64,000 bases of DNA from Duganella sp. Root1480D1 (GCF_001427305.1 NZ_LMFZ01000013.1:24437-88436), one strand, 5' to 3'. Counted from the first letter of the stretch, positions 1 to 8,579 are shown. Program-made: numbers and translations. The notes: a model not told the origin generated them from the sequence alone.

Positions 1-2
1 CG

Positions 3-41
3 ACACGCGGCAACATCGACGTCACCCTGACCATCGTATAA
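3..41 (+). CDS. C-terminal tail of a gene cut by the window edge
   Basis: An open frame runs from the left edge to a TAA and encodes the short tail TRGNIDVTLTIV. The alternating hydrophobic pattern looks like a closing beta-strand, as in exported or barrel proteins, and the next gene begins 55 bases later on the same strand. Too little is present to name a family, and the frame may be open by chance. Confidence 0.3.
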   Translation, partial: TRGNIDVTLTIV

Positions 42-96
42 GCAACCAAGGGCCCGGCGGCACAGGCGGCCGGGTCCACCCAAGAGGAGAAATATC

Positions 97-396
97 ATGA
101 AAGCACTTGCAACCATCATCGCTTCCGCCGCCCTGGCCCTCTCCACTGCCGCCCAGGCAGCGCCACCTGACACCAACAGCGGCGAAGGCTACCAGTCCGA
201 CACGCATTTCGTGTCGACCAAAACCCGCGCGCAAGTCAAGGCAGAGACCATCGCCGCCCTGCAGCGTGGTGAAATCCTGAACGGCGAACTGTATCCACTG
301 GATTTTGCCTCCCCCATCCGCGGCAAGACCCGCGCCCAAGTGAAGGCCGAACTGGCCGCCGCCATCCGTAATGGCGAGATCCGCCAGGAACAATAA
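97..396 (+). CDS. DUF4148 small exported protein
   Basis: A 99-residue protein of unknown function. It has a signal peptide ending near AQA (residue 21), so the mature form should be periplasmic. Two copies of the motif KTRAQVKAE, near residues 44 and 76, are each followed by an alternation of Ala, Glu and 'GEI'. This duplicated motif is typical of DUF4148 proteins, which are abundant in Burkholderiales and often occur in several copies per genome. An AAGAGGAGA ribosome-binding site lies just before the ATG. The family assignment is good; the function is unknown. Confidence 0.85.
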   Translation: MKALATIIASAALALSTAAQAAPPDTNSGEGYQSDTHFVSTKTRAQVKAETIAALQRGEILNGELYPLDFASPIRGKTRAQVKAELAAAIRNGEIRQEQ

Positions 397-437
397 GCTG
401 GCATAAAATGGTCGCCTCCCACCAAGCGAGGCGACTA

Positions 438-890
438 ATGATTGAATGGCAGTGGCTGGACTTCAACAGCATTCCCAACACGGACCTGTACGAAATGCTG
501 CGGCAGCGGCAAGAAGTGTTCGTGATCGAACAGCAGTGTTTTTACTCCGATATGGACGGCTGCGATCAAGCCGCCCACCACCTGCTCGGCTGGCAAACGG
601 AGGGCGGCAAGCGCACGCTGGCTGCCTACCTGCGCTGTATTGCGCCGGGCATCAAATATCCTGAAATGTCGCTGGGGCGCGTGCTGACCACGCAGGCTGC
701 ACGCGGCAGCGGCGCGGGGCGCCAACTGATTGCGGAAGGCATCCGCCATGCGGAAGCGCTGCATCCCGGCCACCGCATCCGGATCGGCGCCCAGGCCCAT
801 CTGGAAAAGTTCTACGGCAGCTTCGGCTTCAAGGCCGTGGGCGAACCGTATGACGAGGACGGCATCCCGCACCTGGAGATGCTGCGCTAA
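438..890 (+). CDS. elaA: ElaA-type GNAT N-acetyltransferase
   Basis: A 150-residue GNAT-fold acyltransferase expected to move an acetyl group from acetyl-CoA to an unidentified amine. The ElaA hallmarks are present: an opening WQWLDF, then LRQRQEVFVIEQQC near residues 20-33, the core strand followed by GRVLTTQAARGSGAGRQL (acetyl-CoA pyrophosphate loop, about residues 79-96), and a C-terminal FYGSFGFKAVGEPYDEDGI. An in-frame ATG 30 bases upstream exists, but the start at 438 gives the family's usual N-terminus and follows AGCGAGGCGA. The gene ends against a terminator shared with the convergent FKBP lipoprotein gene. Confidence 0.9.
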   Translation: MIEWQWLDFNSIPNTDLYEMLRQRQEVFVIEQQCFYSDMDGCDQAAHHLLGWQTEGGKRTLAAYLRCIAPGIKYPEMSLGRVLTTQAARGSGAGRQLIAEGIRHAEALHPGHRIRIGAQAHLEKFYGSFGFKAVGEPYDEDGIPHLEMLR

Positions 891-892
891 GC

Positions 893-920
893 AAAAAAAA
901 ACGGCCCGAAGGCCGTTTCT
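893..920. terminator. Bidirectional Rho-independent terminator
   Basis: The stem ACGGCC-CGAA-GGCCGT is flanked by nine A on the left and TTTCTTATTT on the right. It lies between the stop codons of the convergent elaA and FKBP genes. Read on the minus strand it is a canonical terminator with a nine-T tract; on the plus strand the T-tract is interrupted but usable. Confidence 0.85.
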
Positions 921-939
921 TATTTGGGCTTCCGCCCGC

Positions 940-2175
940 TCAAGGAGCGGTTACGGAGGTCACTTCAACATCAAAAATCAACGGCGAGTTGGCCGGAATA
1001 TTGGTCTTGGCGGTGGAACCGTAGGCCAGGTTGGCAGGGATGATCAGGGTGCGTTTGCCGCCCGCCTTCATGCCCTGCAGGCCCTGCTCCCAACCCTGGA
1101 TCACCGCGTTGGCGCCCAGCTTGACGGACAACGGGGTGCCGGTAGTGCGCGAGGTGTCGAAGCGCAGGCCGCGCTTGTCGGTCACGCTGTCGTCGTACAG
1201 GTAGCCGGAGTATTCCACGGTCAGGGTGTAACCATTGGCCGACACCAGGGTGCCAGTCCCGACAACTTCGTTGGTGATCTTGAATTCAGGCTGTGCGGTC
1301 TGGGCCGGTGGCGAAGTATTCAGAGCGGTCAGTTCGATGTCGTACACCACGGCGGTATTGGCCGGCACCAGCACGTTGCCGTTGCTGTCCTTGCGGCCAT
1401 ACTGGGCCCACGCCCCGCCGGTCGGGATCAGCAAGGTGCGCTTGCCGCCCACTTGCATGCCGACAATGCCCAGGTCCCAGCCAGGAATGCGGCTGTCGAC
1501 ACCAAGCAGGAAGGAGAACGGCGAACCGGTGCGCGACGTCTCGAACTGCACGCCCTTCTTGTCGGCCTTGGTGTCGTCGTACAGGTAGCCGGTGTAGTGG
1601 ATGGTCACCAGGTTCTTGGCAGCGGCAGCCGTGCCGGTGCCGGTCACGGTGTCGGTCTTGGTGAAGATCGGCTGCGGCGGGATCGGCGACGGCAGCGTGG
1701 TGAAGCTGACTACCTTCAGTTCATACACGACGGAGGTATTGGCTGGAACCAGCACCTTGCCGCTCAAATCCTTGTAGTCCGTCGGGCCAAAGGCCATATT
1801 GGACGGAACGATGATCCGGCGCGTGCCGCCGGCTTTCATGCCGGTCAGGCCCTGGTCCCAGCCGGCAATGCGGGCACCGACTCCGACTGTCATCACATAC
1901 AGCTTGTCGACCGAATTGACGGTGGAAGATTCGAACAGGTCGCCCTTTTTGTCGGCCTTGGTTTCGTCATACAGCCAGCCGGTATAGCTGAAGGTGACCA
2001 GGTCGCCGGCCGCCACTTTCGGGGCTGTATTGTCCGGCACCACGACCTCGGTAATGGCAAACGCAGGCTGCGGAGGCAGCGGGGTGGTGTCGTTTTTGTT
2101 GGAACCGCCACCGCAGGCCGTCAGGGCCACGGCACATGCCAGGGTGGCGATTGCCTTGAACATCGAGTTCTTCAT
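940..2175 (-). CDS. Lipoprotein with three FKBP-type prolyl isomerase domains
   Basis: A 411-residue lipoprotein. The lipobox LTAC puts the lipidated cysteine at residue 21, followed by a short Gly/Asn/Asp/Pro linker. Three FKBP-like repeats follow, at about residues 38-160, 167-290 and 297-411. Each has a YTGWLYD/YSGYLYD strand, a GWDQGL or GWEQGL turn and a final IPANS/VPANT strand. The third repeat is closest to a canonical FKBP (GMKAGGKRTLIIPANLAYG); the first two carry longer insertions and may be weak isomerases or binding modules. The likely role is folding or binding of envelope proteins. It lies 94 bases downstream of kup on the same strand, probably with its own promoter. Confidence 0.85.
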   Translation of the reverse strand: MKNSMFKAIATLACAVALTACGGGSNKNDTTPLPPQPAFAITEVVVPDNTAPKVAAGDLVTFSYTGWLYDETKADKKGDLFESSTVNSVDKLYVMTVGVGARIAGWDQGLTGMKAGGTRRIIVPSNMAFGPTDYKDLSGKVLVPANTSVVYELKVVSFTTLPSPIPPQPIFTKTDTVTGTGTAAAAKNLVTIHYTGYLYDDTKADKKGVQFETSRTGSPFSFLLGVDSRIPGWDLGIVGMQVGGKRTLLIPTGGAWAQYGRKDSNGNVLVPANTAVVYDIELTALNTSPPAQTAQPEFKITNEVVGTGTLVSANGYTLTVEYSGYLYDDSVTDKRGLRFDTSRTTGTPLSVKLGANAVIQGWEQGLQGMKAGGKRTLIIPANLAYGSTAKTNIPANSPLIFDVEVTSVTAP

Positions 2176-2269
2176 TTCAATCTTGCCTATTCGTCAAATG
2201 AGGGGTAACGGAGCAGCAGTTTAGCAGACCGTTAATGCCCCCTCCACAAGAGGCAAGATCCGTTACAAA

Positions 2270-4183
2270 TTAAATTTCCACTTGTGTGCCGAGCTCGATG
2301 ACGCGGTTTGGCGGGATCTGATAGTAGTCCGCCGCGGCGCGCGCGTTGCGCGACATCGCCACGAACAGATGCTCGCGCCAGGGCGCCATGCCATCGCCCG
2401 GCGAGGAGATCACGGTCTGGCGCGCGATGAAGAAGGAGGTTTCCATCATCTCGAACTTCAGGCCTTTCTCTTCGCACAGGGCCATGACGGCCGGCACGTC
2501 CGGCTCGTCCTTGAAGCCGTAATTGATGTTCAGCTGGTAGCACTCGTGGCCCAAGGCGGTCACGCGCACCTGCTCCGCAGGCGGCACATAGGGCTCTTCA
2601 ACGATGTGCACGGTGAAGAACACCACGCGCTCGTGCAGCACCTTATTGTGCGACAGGTTATGCAGCAGCGCGTGCGGCACGCCATCGCTCTCGCCGCGCA
2701 GGAACACCGCGGTGCCCGGCACGCGGGTCGGCGGCGCCATGAACAGGGAGTTCAGGAAGTCTTCCAGCGGGATCGCGTGCTTTTCCAGGTTCTTGAACAC
2801 CAGCTCGCGGCCGGTGCGCCAGGTCAGCATGGTGGTGAACAGCGCGGTACCGAGCAGCAGCGGGAACCAGCCGCCGTGGAACAGCTTCAGCGAAGTGGCC
2901 GAGAACAGCGTGATGTCGATCACGATGAAGAAGCCGGTCGCGGCAAAGCACAACAGCAGCGGCAGGTTCCAGCGGTAGCGGGTGACGAAGAAAGTCAGGA
3001 TGGTGGTCGCCAGCATGGTCGCGGTCACCGCGATACCGTAGGCACCGGCCAGCGCATCCGAGGACTGGAAGCCAATCACGGCAATCAGCACCACGATCAG
3101 TTGCAGCCAGTTCACCACCGGGATGTAAATCTGGCCCATCTCGCTTTCCGAAGTGTGCTGAATGCGCATGCGCGGCAGCATGCCCAGCGCGATGGCCTGC
3201 TTGGTCATCGAGAAGGTGCCGGAAATCGTCGCTTGCGACGCGATCACGGTGGCGGCCGTCGACAGGATCACCAGCGGAATCACGCTCCAGCTACCGAGCT
3301 GGTTGAAGAATGGATTGGAGATCGCAGACGGATCGTTGATCAGCAAAGCGCCCTGGCCGAGGTAGTTCAGCGCCAGGGCCGGGAAGCAGATCAGGAACCA
3401 GGCCAGGCGGATCGGTTTCTTGCCGAAGTGGCCCATGTCGGCATACAGCGCTTCCGCGCCGGTGAATGCCAGCACGACCGCGCCGAGAGCAACGAAGGCA
3501 ATCATTCCATGCGAGAACAGGAAGGTGAATGCATGCGCCGGGTTCAGGGCTGACAGAATGGCCGGTGCCTTGATGATATTCAGGACGCCCATCACTGCCA
3601 GCGCAGCAAACCAGAGTGCCATGATCGGGCCGAAGAAGCGCCCGATGCCTGCCGTGCCGTGGCGCTGCACCGCGTACAGGCTGACCAGCACGACGATGGT
3701 GAGCGGAACCACGAATTTTTCCAGTCCGGGCGCCGCCACTTCCAGGCCTTCGATGGCCGACAGCACCGAAATGGCAGGCGTAATCACGCTGTCGCCATAG
3801 AACATGGTGGCGCCAAAGGTACCGATCAGCAGCAGAGGGAAGTGCCATTTGGGCGCTGCCTTGTGCACCGAATTCAATGCCAGGGCCATCAAGGCCATGA
3901 TGCCGCCCTCGCCGCGGTTATCCGCACGCAACATCAGGCTGACATATTTGAGGGAGACAATCATCGTCAGCCCCCAGAAGATCAGGGAGACGATGCCGAG
4001 CAGATTCTCCTGGTTCAGGGGAAGCCCGTGGGTGGGGTCGAAAATGGTTTTGAGGGTATAGAGAGGGCTGGTACCGATATCGCCGTAGACGATGCCAATG
4101 GCGGCCAGCGTCAGCGCAGCTACGCTGCTTTTCTTATGTTGTGACAAGATTTCACCCAAAATTGGTTTTGGTGCATCGCACAA
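2270..4183 (-). CDS. kup: Kup potassium uptake protein
   Basis: A low-affinity K+/H+ symporter of the KUP/HAK family in the inner membrane. The 637-residue length fits. The signature GIVYGDIGTSPLY is at residues 30-42 and NRGEGGIMALMAL follows in the next helices. About twelve hydrophobic segments precede a soluble C-terminal domain of about 150 residues that contains LRGESDGVPHALLHNL. The start is uncertain: ATG at 4183 gives a 12-residue extension before a TTG at 4147 that would yield the more usual N-terminus (SQHKKSSVAAL). The gene diverges from rarD, so the 99 bases between them must carry both promoters. Confidence 0.95.
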   Translation of the reverse strand: MCDAPKPILGEILSQHKKSSVAALTLAAIGIVYGDIGTSPLYTLKTIFDPTHGLPLNQENLLGIVSLIFWGLTMIVSLKYVSLMLRADNRGEGGIMALMALALNSVHKAAPKWHFPLLLIGTFGATMFYGDSVITPAISVLSAIEGLEVAAPGLEKFVVPLTIVVLVSLYAVQRHGTAGIGRFFGPIMALWFAALAVMGVLNIIKAPAILSALNPAHAFTFLFSHGMIAFVALGAVVLAFTGAEALYADMGHFGKKPIRLAWFLICFPALALNYLGQGALLINDPSAISNPFFNQLGSWSVIPLVILSTAATVIASQATISGTFSMTKQAIALGMLPRMRIQHTSESEMGQIYIPVVNWLQLIVVLIAVIGFQSSDALAGAYGIAVTATMLATTILTFFVTRYRWNLPLLLCFAATGFFIVIDITLFSATSLKLFHGGWFPLLLGTALFTTMLTWRTGRELVFKNLEKHAIPLEDFLNSLFMAPPTRVPGTAVFLRGESDGVPHALLHNLSHNKVLHERVVFFTVHIVEEPYVPPAEQVRVTALGHECYQLNINYGFKDEPDVPAVMALCEEKGLKFEMMETSFFIARQTVISSPGDGMAPWREHLFVAMSRNARAAADYYQIPPNRVIELGTQVEI

Positions 4184-4282
4184 TAGGCCAGTTATAAGCC
4201 TTTTGCAAGTTTTTTACGCCGCCGGTGAAAACTTGGCGAGTATGCTATTTTCCACCTTTACGCACAGAAAATCATCGCTCTC

Positions 4283-5158
4283 ATGAATACCGGCATGCTG
4301 TACGCCGCAGGCGCTTTCCTGTCCTGGGGCCTGTTCCCGCTGTATTTTCACGCAATTAAGAATGTGCCGGCGTCCGAAATCCTGGCGCATCGCATGGCGT
4401 GGTCGCTGCTATTCCTGATGCTGGTGCTGGCAGTACGCCGCCAGTGGAAATGGCTGCCGCAAGTGTTGCGTCAACCCAAAGTGGTGGGCAGTTTCCTGGC
4501 CAGCGCTTTCTTGTTGAGTGCGAACTGGTTTGTGTATATCTGGGCGGTCAACAACGGCCATGTGGTGGACGCCAGCCTCGGCTATTTCATCAATCCGCTG
4601 GTCAACGTGCTGCTGGGCATGGTGGTGCTGAAGGAAAAACTGCGCCGCGGGCAATGGATTGCCATCGGCGTCGCGGCCACCGGCGTGGCCTGGCTGACCT
4701 GGCAAGCCGGCCAGGTGCCGTATATCGCACTGGTGCTGGCCCTGAGCTTCGGCGCTTATGGCTTGCTGCGCAAGACTGCCGCGCTGGCGGCGCTGGAAGG
4801 CTTGTCTTTCGAGACCCTGATCCTGTTCCCGCTGGCGGTCGCTTACCTCGGCTGGCTGGTGTACCACGGCCAGAGCGTATTCCTGAATGCCGAGTCGGAC
4901 AGCACGCGCTGGCTGCTGGCGGCGGCTGGCCCGACTACCGCGATCCCGCTGCTGCTGTTTGCCGCCGGCGCGCGCCGCATTCCGATGTCGGTACTCGGCA
5001 TGCTGCAATACATGTCGCCGTCGCTGCAGATGTTGCTGGGCGTCTGGGTTTTCCACGAGGCGTTTTCCTCGATCAAACTGGCCGGCTTCCTGTTCATCTG
5101 GAGCGCGCTGGCGATTTATATGCTGGAGGGCTGGTTGACCAGCAGAAAGGCGAGTTGA
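4283..5158 (+). CDS. rarD: RarD-type EamA transporter
   Basis: A 291-residue inner-membrane protein of the drug/metabolite transporter superfamily with ten predicted helices in two EamA repeats. The N-terminal GAFLSWGLFPLYFHAI, the HRMAWSLLFL segment and the C-terminal QYMSPSLQMLLGV are diagnostic of RarD. The E. coli member is named for chloramphenicol sensitivity; the natural substrate is not established. Length matches the family (about 295). It is divergent from kup, and no downstream partner is evident. Confidence 0.9.
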   Translation: MNTGMLYAAGAFLSWGLFPLYFHAIKNVPASEILAHRMAWSLLFLMLVLAVRRQWKWLPQVLRQPKVVGSFLASAFLLSANWFVYIWAVNNGHVVDASLGYFINPLVNVLLGMVVLKEKLRRGQWIAIGVAATGVAWLTWQAGQVPYIALVLALSFGAYGLLRKTAALAALEGLSFETLILFPLAVAYLGWLVYHGQSVFLNAESDSTRWLLAAAGPTTAIPLLLFAAGARRIPMSVLGMLQYMSPSLQMLLGVWVFHEAFSSIKLAGFLFIWSALAIYMLEGWLTSRKAS

Positions 5159-5311
5159 GTGTCGGAAAACTTTACACCATTACGTCTTTGATAACTTGAC
5201 TTTCCCTTTCTCAATAAAACTTACCCTATAAAAATCAAGAACCTGCGCGGAACTCTTGCAGATCAGGCATGGTAATTGCTTGATTATTGGTTCCAACACA
5301 GGAGAATAAGA

Positions 5312-6097
5312 ATGGTAAGCAAAAAGTTTCTGGCAGGTATCGCTGCATTGGTTTGCGCTGCTAATGTTCACGCCCTCCCAATGCCGCTGACCAAGACCGT
5401 CGCCGCCGGCGACCAACTGGTCTCCGGTGCCAGCAAGACTTTCGACATCAACGTCAACGACCTGCTGGCAAACAACGGCCTGAACAGCAATGCCATCTCG
5501 CTGGGCCAGTTGACTGTGTTTGGCCATTCGGATGCTTTGTACAACTTCAACCTCAGCGACTTTGGCAATTACAAGCAGACCGGCACCAGCACCCACTACA
5601 ACGCGGGCGCCTGCAACCACGGCAATTGCAACGTTACCGACTACACTTACACGCGCAGCGGGCACTCGTACCATTACGACACCGTCACCGACACCATGAA
5701 GGTATCGGTCGGCGACTCGAGCGGCAGCGACACTTCCGAGTGGCAGCAGAGCCAGGCCGGCTACAAGACCACTGAAGATAAAAAGGACGGCAGCGCGCGC
5801 TTTGGCTGGAAAACCTACCAAACCACGGCCGACGACTTTTACGGTTCCTACAGCGGCGACCTGAGCGTCACCCTGAACCTGGACAGCAAAGCGCTGGGCG
5901 ACATCGTGAAAGATGGCATCCTGAGCCTGTCCATCTGGGGCATGCACGGTCAATTCAACATCGACAGCCTGCGCCTGGATTTGCTGGCCAACCTGCCGGA
6001 ACAACCGGCCGACAGCCCGGTTCCTGTGCCAACCAGCCTGCTGCTGACCGGCCTGGGCCTGGCAGCACTGGCCACCGTGCGCCGCCGCAAAGCATAA
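5312..6097 (+). CDS. Exported protein with a PEP-CTERM-like sorting tail
   Basis: A 261-residue protein with a signal peptide ending near ANVHA (about residue 22). The C-terminus has the layout of a PEP-CTERM sorting signal: a short Pro motif (PVPVP instead of the usual VPEP), a hydrophobic helix (TSLLLTGLGLAALATV) and a final RRRKA. Such proteins are processed by exosortase and found in biofilm-forming Gram-negatives. The middle is rich in Asn, Asp, Tyr and His, including ACNHGNCNVTDYTYTRS with two close cysteines, and resembles no domain I can name. An upstream in-frame ATG at 5276 was rejected because AGGAG sits just before 5312. A strong terminator follows. Confidence 0.75.
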   Translation: MVSKKFLAGIAALVCAANVHALPMPLTKTVAAGDQLVSGASKTFDINVNDLLANNGLNSNAISLGQLTVFGHSDALYNFNLSDFGNYKQTGTSTHYNAGACNHGNCNVTDYTYTRSGHSYHYDTVTDTMKVSVGDSSGSDTSEWQQSQAGYKTTEDKKDGSARFGWKTYQTTADDFYGSYSGDLSVTLNLDSKALGDIVKDGILSLSIWGMHGQFNIDSLRLDLLANLPEQPADSPVPVPTSLLLTGLGLAALATVRRRKA

Positions 6098-6120
6098 GCA
6101 GTCGCCACCGCACCCAAAAG

Positions 6121-6147
6121 GACCCGGCACTTGCCGGGTCTTTTTTT
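6121..6147 (+). terminator. Rho-independent terminator after the PEP-CTERM gene
   Basis: GACCCGGC and its perfect complement GCCGGGTC form an 8-base stem around ACTT, followed by seven T. It lies 23 bases after the stop codon and isolates this gene from ettA. Confidence 0.92.
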
Positions 6148-6204
6148 ATGCGCCACCACAATGCGCTAAACTAGCGCCTTTACGAACCGACAAGAACACA
6201 TACC

Positions 6205-7872
6205 GTGGCCAATTACGTCTATACCATGAACCGCGTGGGCAAAATCGTCCCACCGAAACGTCAGATTCTGAAGGACATTTCCCTGTCCTTCTTCCCAGGC
6301 GCCAAGATCGGCGTGCTGGGCCTGAACGGCTCCGGCAAATCGTCCCTGCTGAAAATCATGGCGGGCATCGACACCGACATCCAGGGCGAAGCACGCCCAA
6401 TGCCTGGCCTGAACATCGGCTACCTGCCGCAGGAACCGCAACTGGATCCGGAAAAAACCGTGCGCCAGGAAGTGGAATCCGGCCTGGGCGAAGCCTTCAA
6501 CGCACAAGCGTTGCTGGAAGCCGTCTACGCTGCCTATGCAGAAGAAGATGCAGACTTTGACGCGCTGGCCAAAGAGCAGGAACGCCTGGAATCGATCATC
6601 GCTGCTGCCGACGGCGGCAACCTGAACCTGCAACTGGAAATGGCTGCCGACGCGCTGCGCCTGCCGCCATGGGACCAGAAGATCGGCGTGCTGTCCGGCG
6701 GTGAAAAGCGCCGCGTGGCGCTGTGCAAGCTGCTGCTGTCCAAGCCGGACATGCTGCTGCTCGACGAACCGACCAACCACCTGGATGCTGAATCCGTGGA
6801 ATGGCTGGAGCAGTTCCTGGTGCGCTTCCCGGGCACCGTGGTCGGCATCACCCACGATCGCTACTTCCTGGACAACGCGGCCGAATGGATCCTGGAACTG
6901 GACCGCGGCCACGGCATCCCTTGGAAGGGCAACTATTCTTCGTGGCTGGACCAGAAGCAGGACCGCCTGAAGCAGGAAGAAGCCACCGAATCCGCGCGCC
7001 AGAAAGCGCTGCAGAAAGAACTGGAATGGTCGCGCCAGAATCCGAAAGCACGCCAGGCCAAATCCAAGGCCCGTATGGCGCGCTTCAATGAGCTGAGCGA
7101 ATACGAATACCAGAAGCGTAACGAAACCCAGGAGATCTTCATCCCTGTGGCCGAGCGCCTGGGTAATGACGTGATCGAGTTCAAGAACGTCAGCAAATCG
7201 TTTGGCGACCGCCTGCTGATCGACAACCTGTCGTTCACCGTGCCGCCAGGCGCGATCGTCGGCATCATCGGCCCGAACGGCGCCGGTAAATCGACCCTGT
7301 TCAAGATGATCGCCGGCATCGAGCAGCCGGACAGCGGCGAAGTGGCCATCGGCAAGACCGCCAAGATTTCCTTGGTGGACCAGAGCCGCGACAAGCTGGA
7401 CAACGAGAAGACCGTGTTCGAGGCAGTGTCCGGCGGCGCCGACATCCTGAGCGTGGGCCGTTTCGAAATGCCGTCGCGCGCTTATGTGGGTCGCTTCAAC
7501 TTCAAGGGCTCGGACCAGCAGAAAATCGTTGGCAACCTGTCCGGTGGTGAGCGTGGCCGACTGCACCTGGCCAAGACCCTGCTGATGGGCGGCAACGTGC
7601 TACTGCTTGACGAACCGTCCAACGACCTGGACGTGGAAACCCTGCGTGCGCTGGAAGATGCGCTGCTGGAATTCGCCGGCTCGGTGATGGTGATTTCCCA
7701 CGACCGCTGGTTCCTGGACCGTATCGCCACGCACATCCTGGCCTTCGAAGGCGACTCCCAGGTGACCTTCTTTGCGGGTAACTACCAGGAATACGAAGCC
7801 GACAAGAAGAAGCGCCTGGGTGAGGAAGGCGCCAAGCCGAAGCGTATTCGTTACAAGCCGCTGCACGGCTAA
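6205..7872 (+). CDS. ettA: Energy-dependent translational throttle EttA (ABC-F)
   Basis: A soluble ABC-F ATPase that binds the ribosomal E site and gates the first elongation step according to ATP/ADP. The 555-residue length is exact for EttA. Domain 1 has Walker A GLNGSGKSS at 39-47, signature LSGGEKRR near 162 and Walker B LLLDEPTNHLD. Domain 2 has Walker A GPNGAGKST near 356 and signature LSGGERGR near 445. Between them is the basic linker rich in Gln, Lys and Arg (about 255-305), and the first domain carries the acidic arm insertion near residue 105. The start codon is GTG, fixed by the conserved MANYVYTMNRVGK opening. The stop codon lies inside the left end of the repeat element that follows. 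Confidence 0.97.
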   Translation: MANYVYTMNRVGKIVPPKRQILKDISLSFFPGAKIGVLGLNGSGKSSLLKIMAGIDTDIQGEARPMPGLNIGYLPQEPQLDPEKTVRQEVESGLGEAFNAQALLEAVYAAYAEEDADFDALAKEQERLESIIAAADGGNLNLQLEMAADALRLPPWDQKIGVLSGGEKRRVALCKLLLSKPDMLLLDEPTNHLDAESVEWLEQFLVRFPGTVVGITHDRYFLDNAAEWILELDRGHGIPWKGNYSSWLDQKQDRLKQEEATESARQKALQKELEWSRQNPKARQAKSKARMARFNELSEYEYQKRNETQEIFIPVAERLGNDVIEFKNVSKSFGDRLLIDNLSFTVPPGAIVGIIGPNGAGKSTLFKMIAGIEQPDSGEVAIGKTAKISLVDQSRDKLDNEKTVFEAVSGGADILSVGRFEMPSRAYVGRFNFKGSDQQKIVGNLSGGERGRLHLAKTLLMGGNVLLLDEPSNDLDVETLRALEDALLEFAGSVMVISHDRWFLDRIATHILAFEGDSQVTFFAGNYQEYEADKKKRLGEEGAKPKRIRYKPLHG

Positions 7873-8059
7873 AACCGGTAAACCAGCCGGATGGCCGTCC
7901 CGTCCGACCCGCAGGGTCAGACGCTGTCTATGCCGAAGCTTTGGTATGGTTGTGCGCCTTTGACTTTCGACGAACGTCAAAGGCCTGGAACCAACTCCGC
8001 TGGCTGCAAGATCATTCGGGGTCAGGCACTTGTGCCTGACCCCGGTTTACCGGTTTTAG
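7869..8059. repeat. 191-base element with 16-base terminal inverted repeats
   Basis: The 16 bases at 7869-7884 (CTAAAACCGGTAAACC) are exactly complementary to those at 8044-8059. Inside are three more hairpins: GACCC/GGGTC at 7906-7918, a 9-base stem GCCTTTGAC/GTCAAAGGC at 7956-7984, and a perfect 12-base stem at 8018-8043. The left terminus contains the ettA stop codon and the right terminus ends 11 bases before the next start. No convincing reading frame lies within. The layout fits a small non-autonomous mobile or REP-type element, or a structured RNA; no target duplication is obvious. Confidence 0.7.
8018..8043. repeat. REP-like perfect hairpin
   Basis: GGGGTCAGGCAC, then TT, then GTGCCTGACCCC: a perfect 12-base stem with almost no loop, adjoining the right terminus of the larger element. 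Palindromes of this kind are common in REP families mobilised by REP-associated tyrosine transposases, but no such transposase is in the window. There is no T-tract, so it is a poor intrinsic terminator. Confidence 0.65.
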
Positions 8060-8070
8060 AAGGGAGCCAA

Positions 8071-8544
8071 ATGCGCAAACAATTCCTATGTGGACTGGTC
8101 CTGGCCAGCGCAGGCGCCATTGCGCACGAGGCCCCGATCGACAAGCTGGCCTGGCTGGCCGGCTGCTGGTCGCATACCGGCGCCGAAAAAGGTTCAGTGG
8201 AAATGTGGACCCTGCCCGCCGGCGGCACCATGCTGGGTGTAGCGCGCACCGTAAAAAACGGCAAGACGGTCGAGTGGGAACACACCATGATCCGCGAAAC
8301 CGAGCCGGGCATCTGGGCCTATGTGGCCAAGCCCAGCCGTCAACTGGAAGCAGCCTTCCCGATCAAGTCGGTCGGCGATGGTGAAGTGATCTTTGAAAAC
8401 CCGCAACATGACTTCCCGCAGCGGATCATTTACAAACGCGATGGCGCCGATGGCATCAAGGCGCGTATCGAAGGTGTCTCGAAGGGCAAGGAAAAAGCCT
8501 TCGACTACCCGATGCAGCGGACGCAATGTCCGAATGGCGGGTGA
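8071..8544 (+). CDS. DUF6265-type exported protein
   Basis: A 157-residue protein with a signal peptide ending near AIAHEA. The mature part begins LAWLAGCWSH and carries MWTLPAGGTMLGVARTV, ENPQHDFPQRIIYKR and a closing acidic/basic segment. This is the pattern of DUF6265, a small lipocalin-like beta-barrel family of unknown function expected in the periplasm. The ATG follows AGAAGGGAG at 8057-8066, so this start is secure. The preceding 191-base repeat element separates it from ettA, so its promoter probably lies in or beyond that element. Confidence 0.75.
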   Translation: MRKQFLCGLVLASAGAIAHEAPIDKLAWLAGCWSHTGAEKGSVEMWTLPAGGTMLGVARTVKNGKTVEWEHTMIRETEPGIWAYVAKPSRQLEAAFPIKSVGDGEVIFENPQHDFPQRIIYKRDGADGIKARIEGVSKGKEKAFDYPMQRTQCPNGG

Positions 8545-8562
8545 GGCGGGCACAAGGACATT

Positions 8563-8579
8563 GGCAGCGCAAGGCTGCC
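8563..8579. other. Small hairpin between convergent genes
   Basis: GGCAGC-GCAAG-GCTGCC forms a 6-base stem 18 bases after the DUF6265 stop. A second, interrupted G-run/C-run pairing occurs at about 8611-8641 near the end of the convergent barrel gene. Neither has a T-tract, so termination here is possible but not shown. Confidence 0.35.

Noticed and set aside
730..2208. Plus-strand open frame of 492 codons
   Set aside because: It is opposite the FKBP lipoprotein gene, has low-complexity Gly/His/Gln/Arg composition and no family motif; the minus-strand protein is clearly real.
2205..2266. Inverted repeat GTAACGGA/TCCGTTAC between kup and the FKBP gene
   Set aside because: Arms are 46 bases apart, overlap the region near the kup stop codon, and have no flanking T-tract; likely chance.
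5196..5232. TTGACT and TATAAA as a promoter of the PEP-CTERM gene
   Set aside because: The spacing of 25 bases is too long for a standard sigma-70 promoter; no better pair was found.
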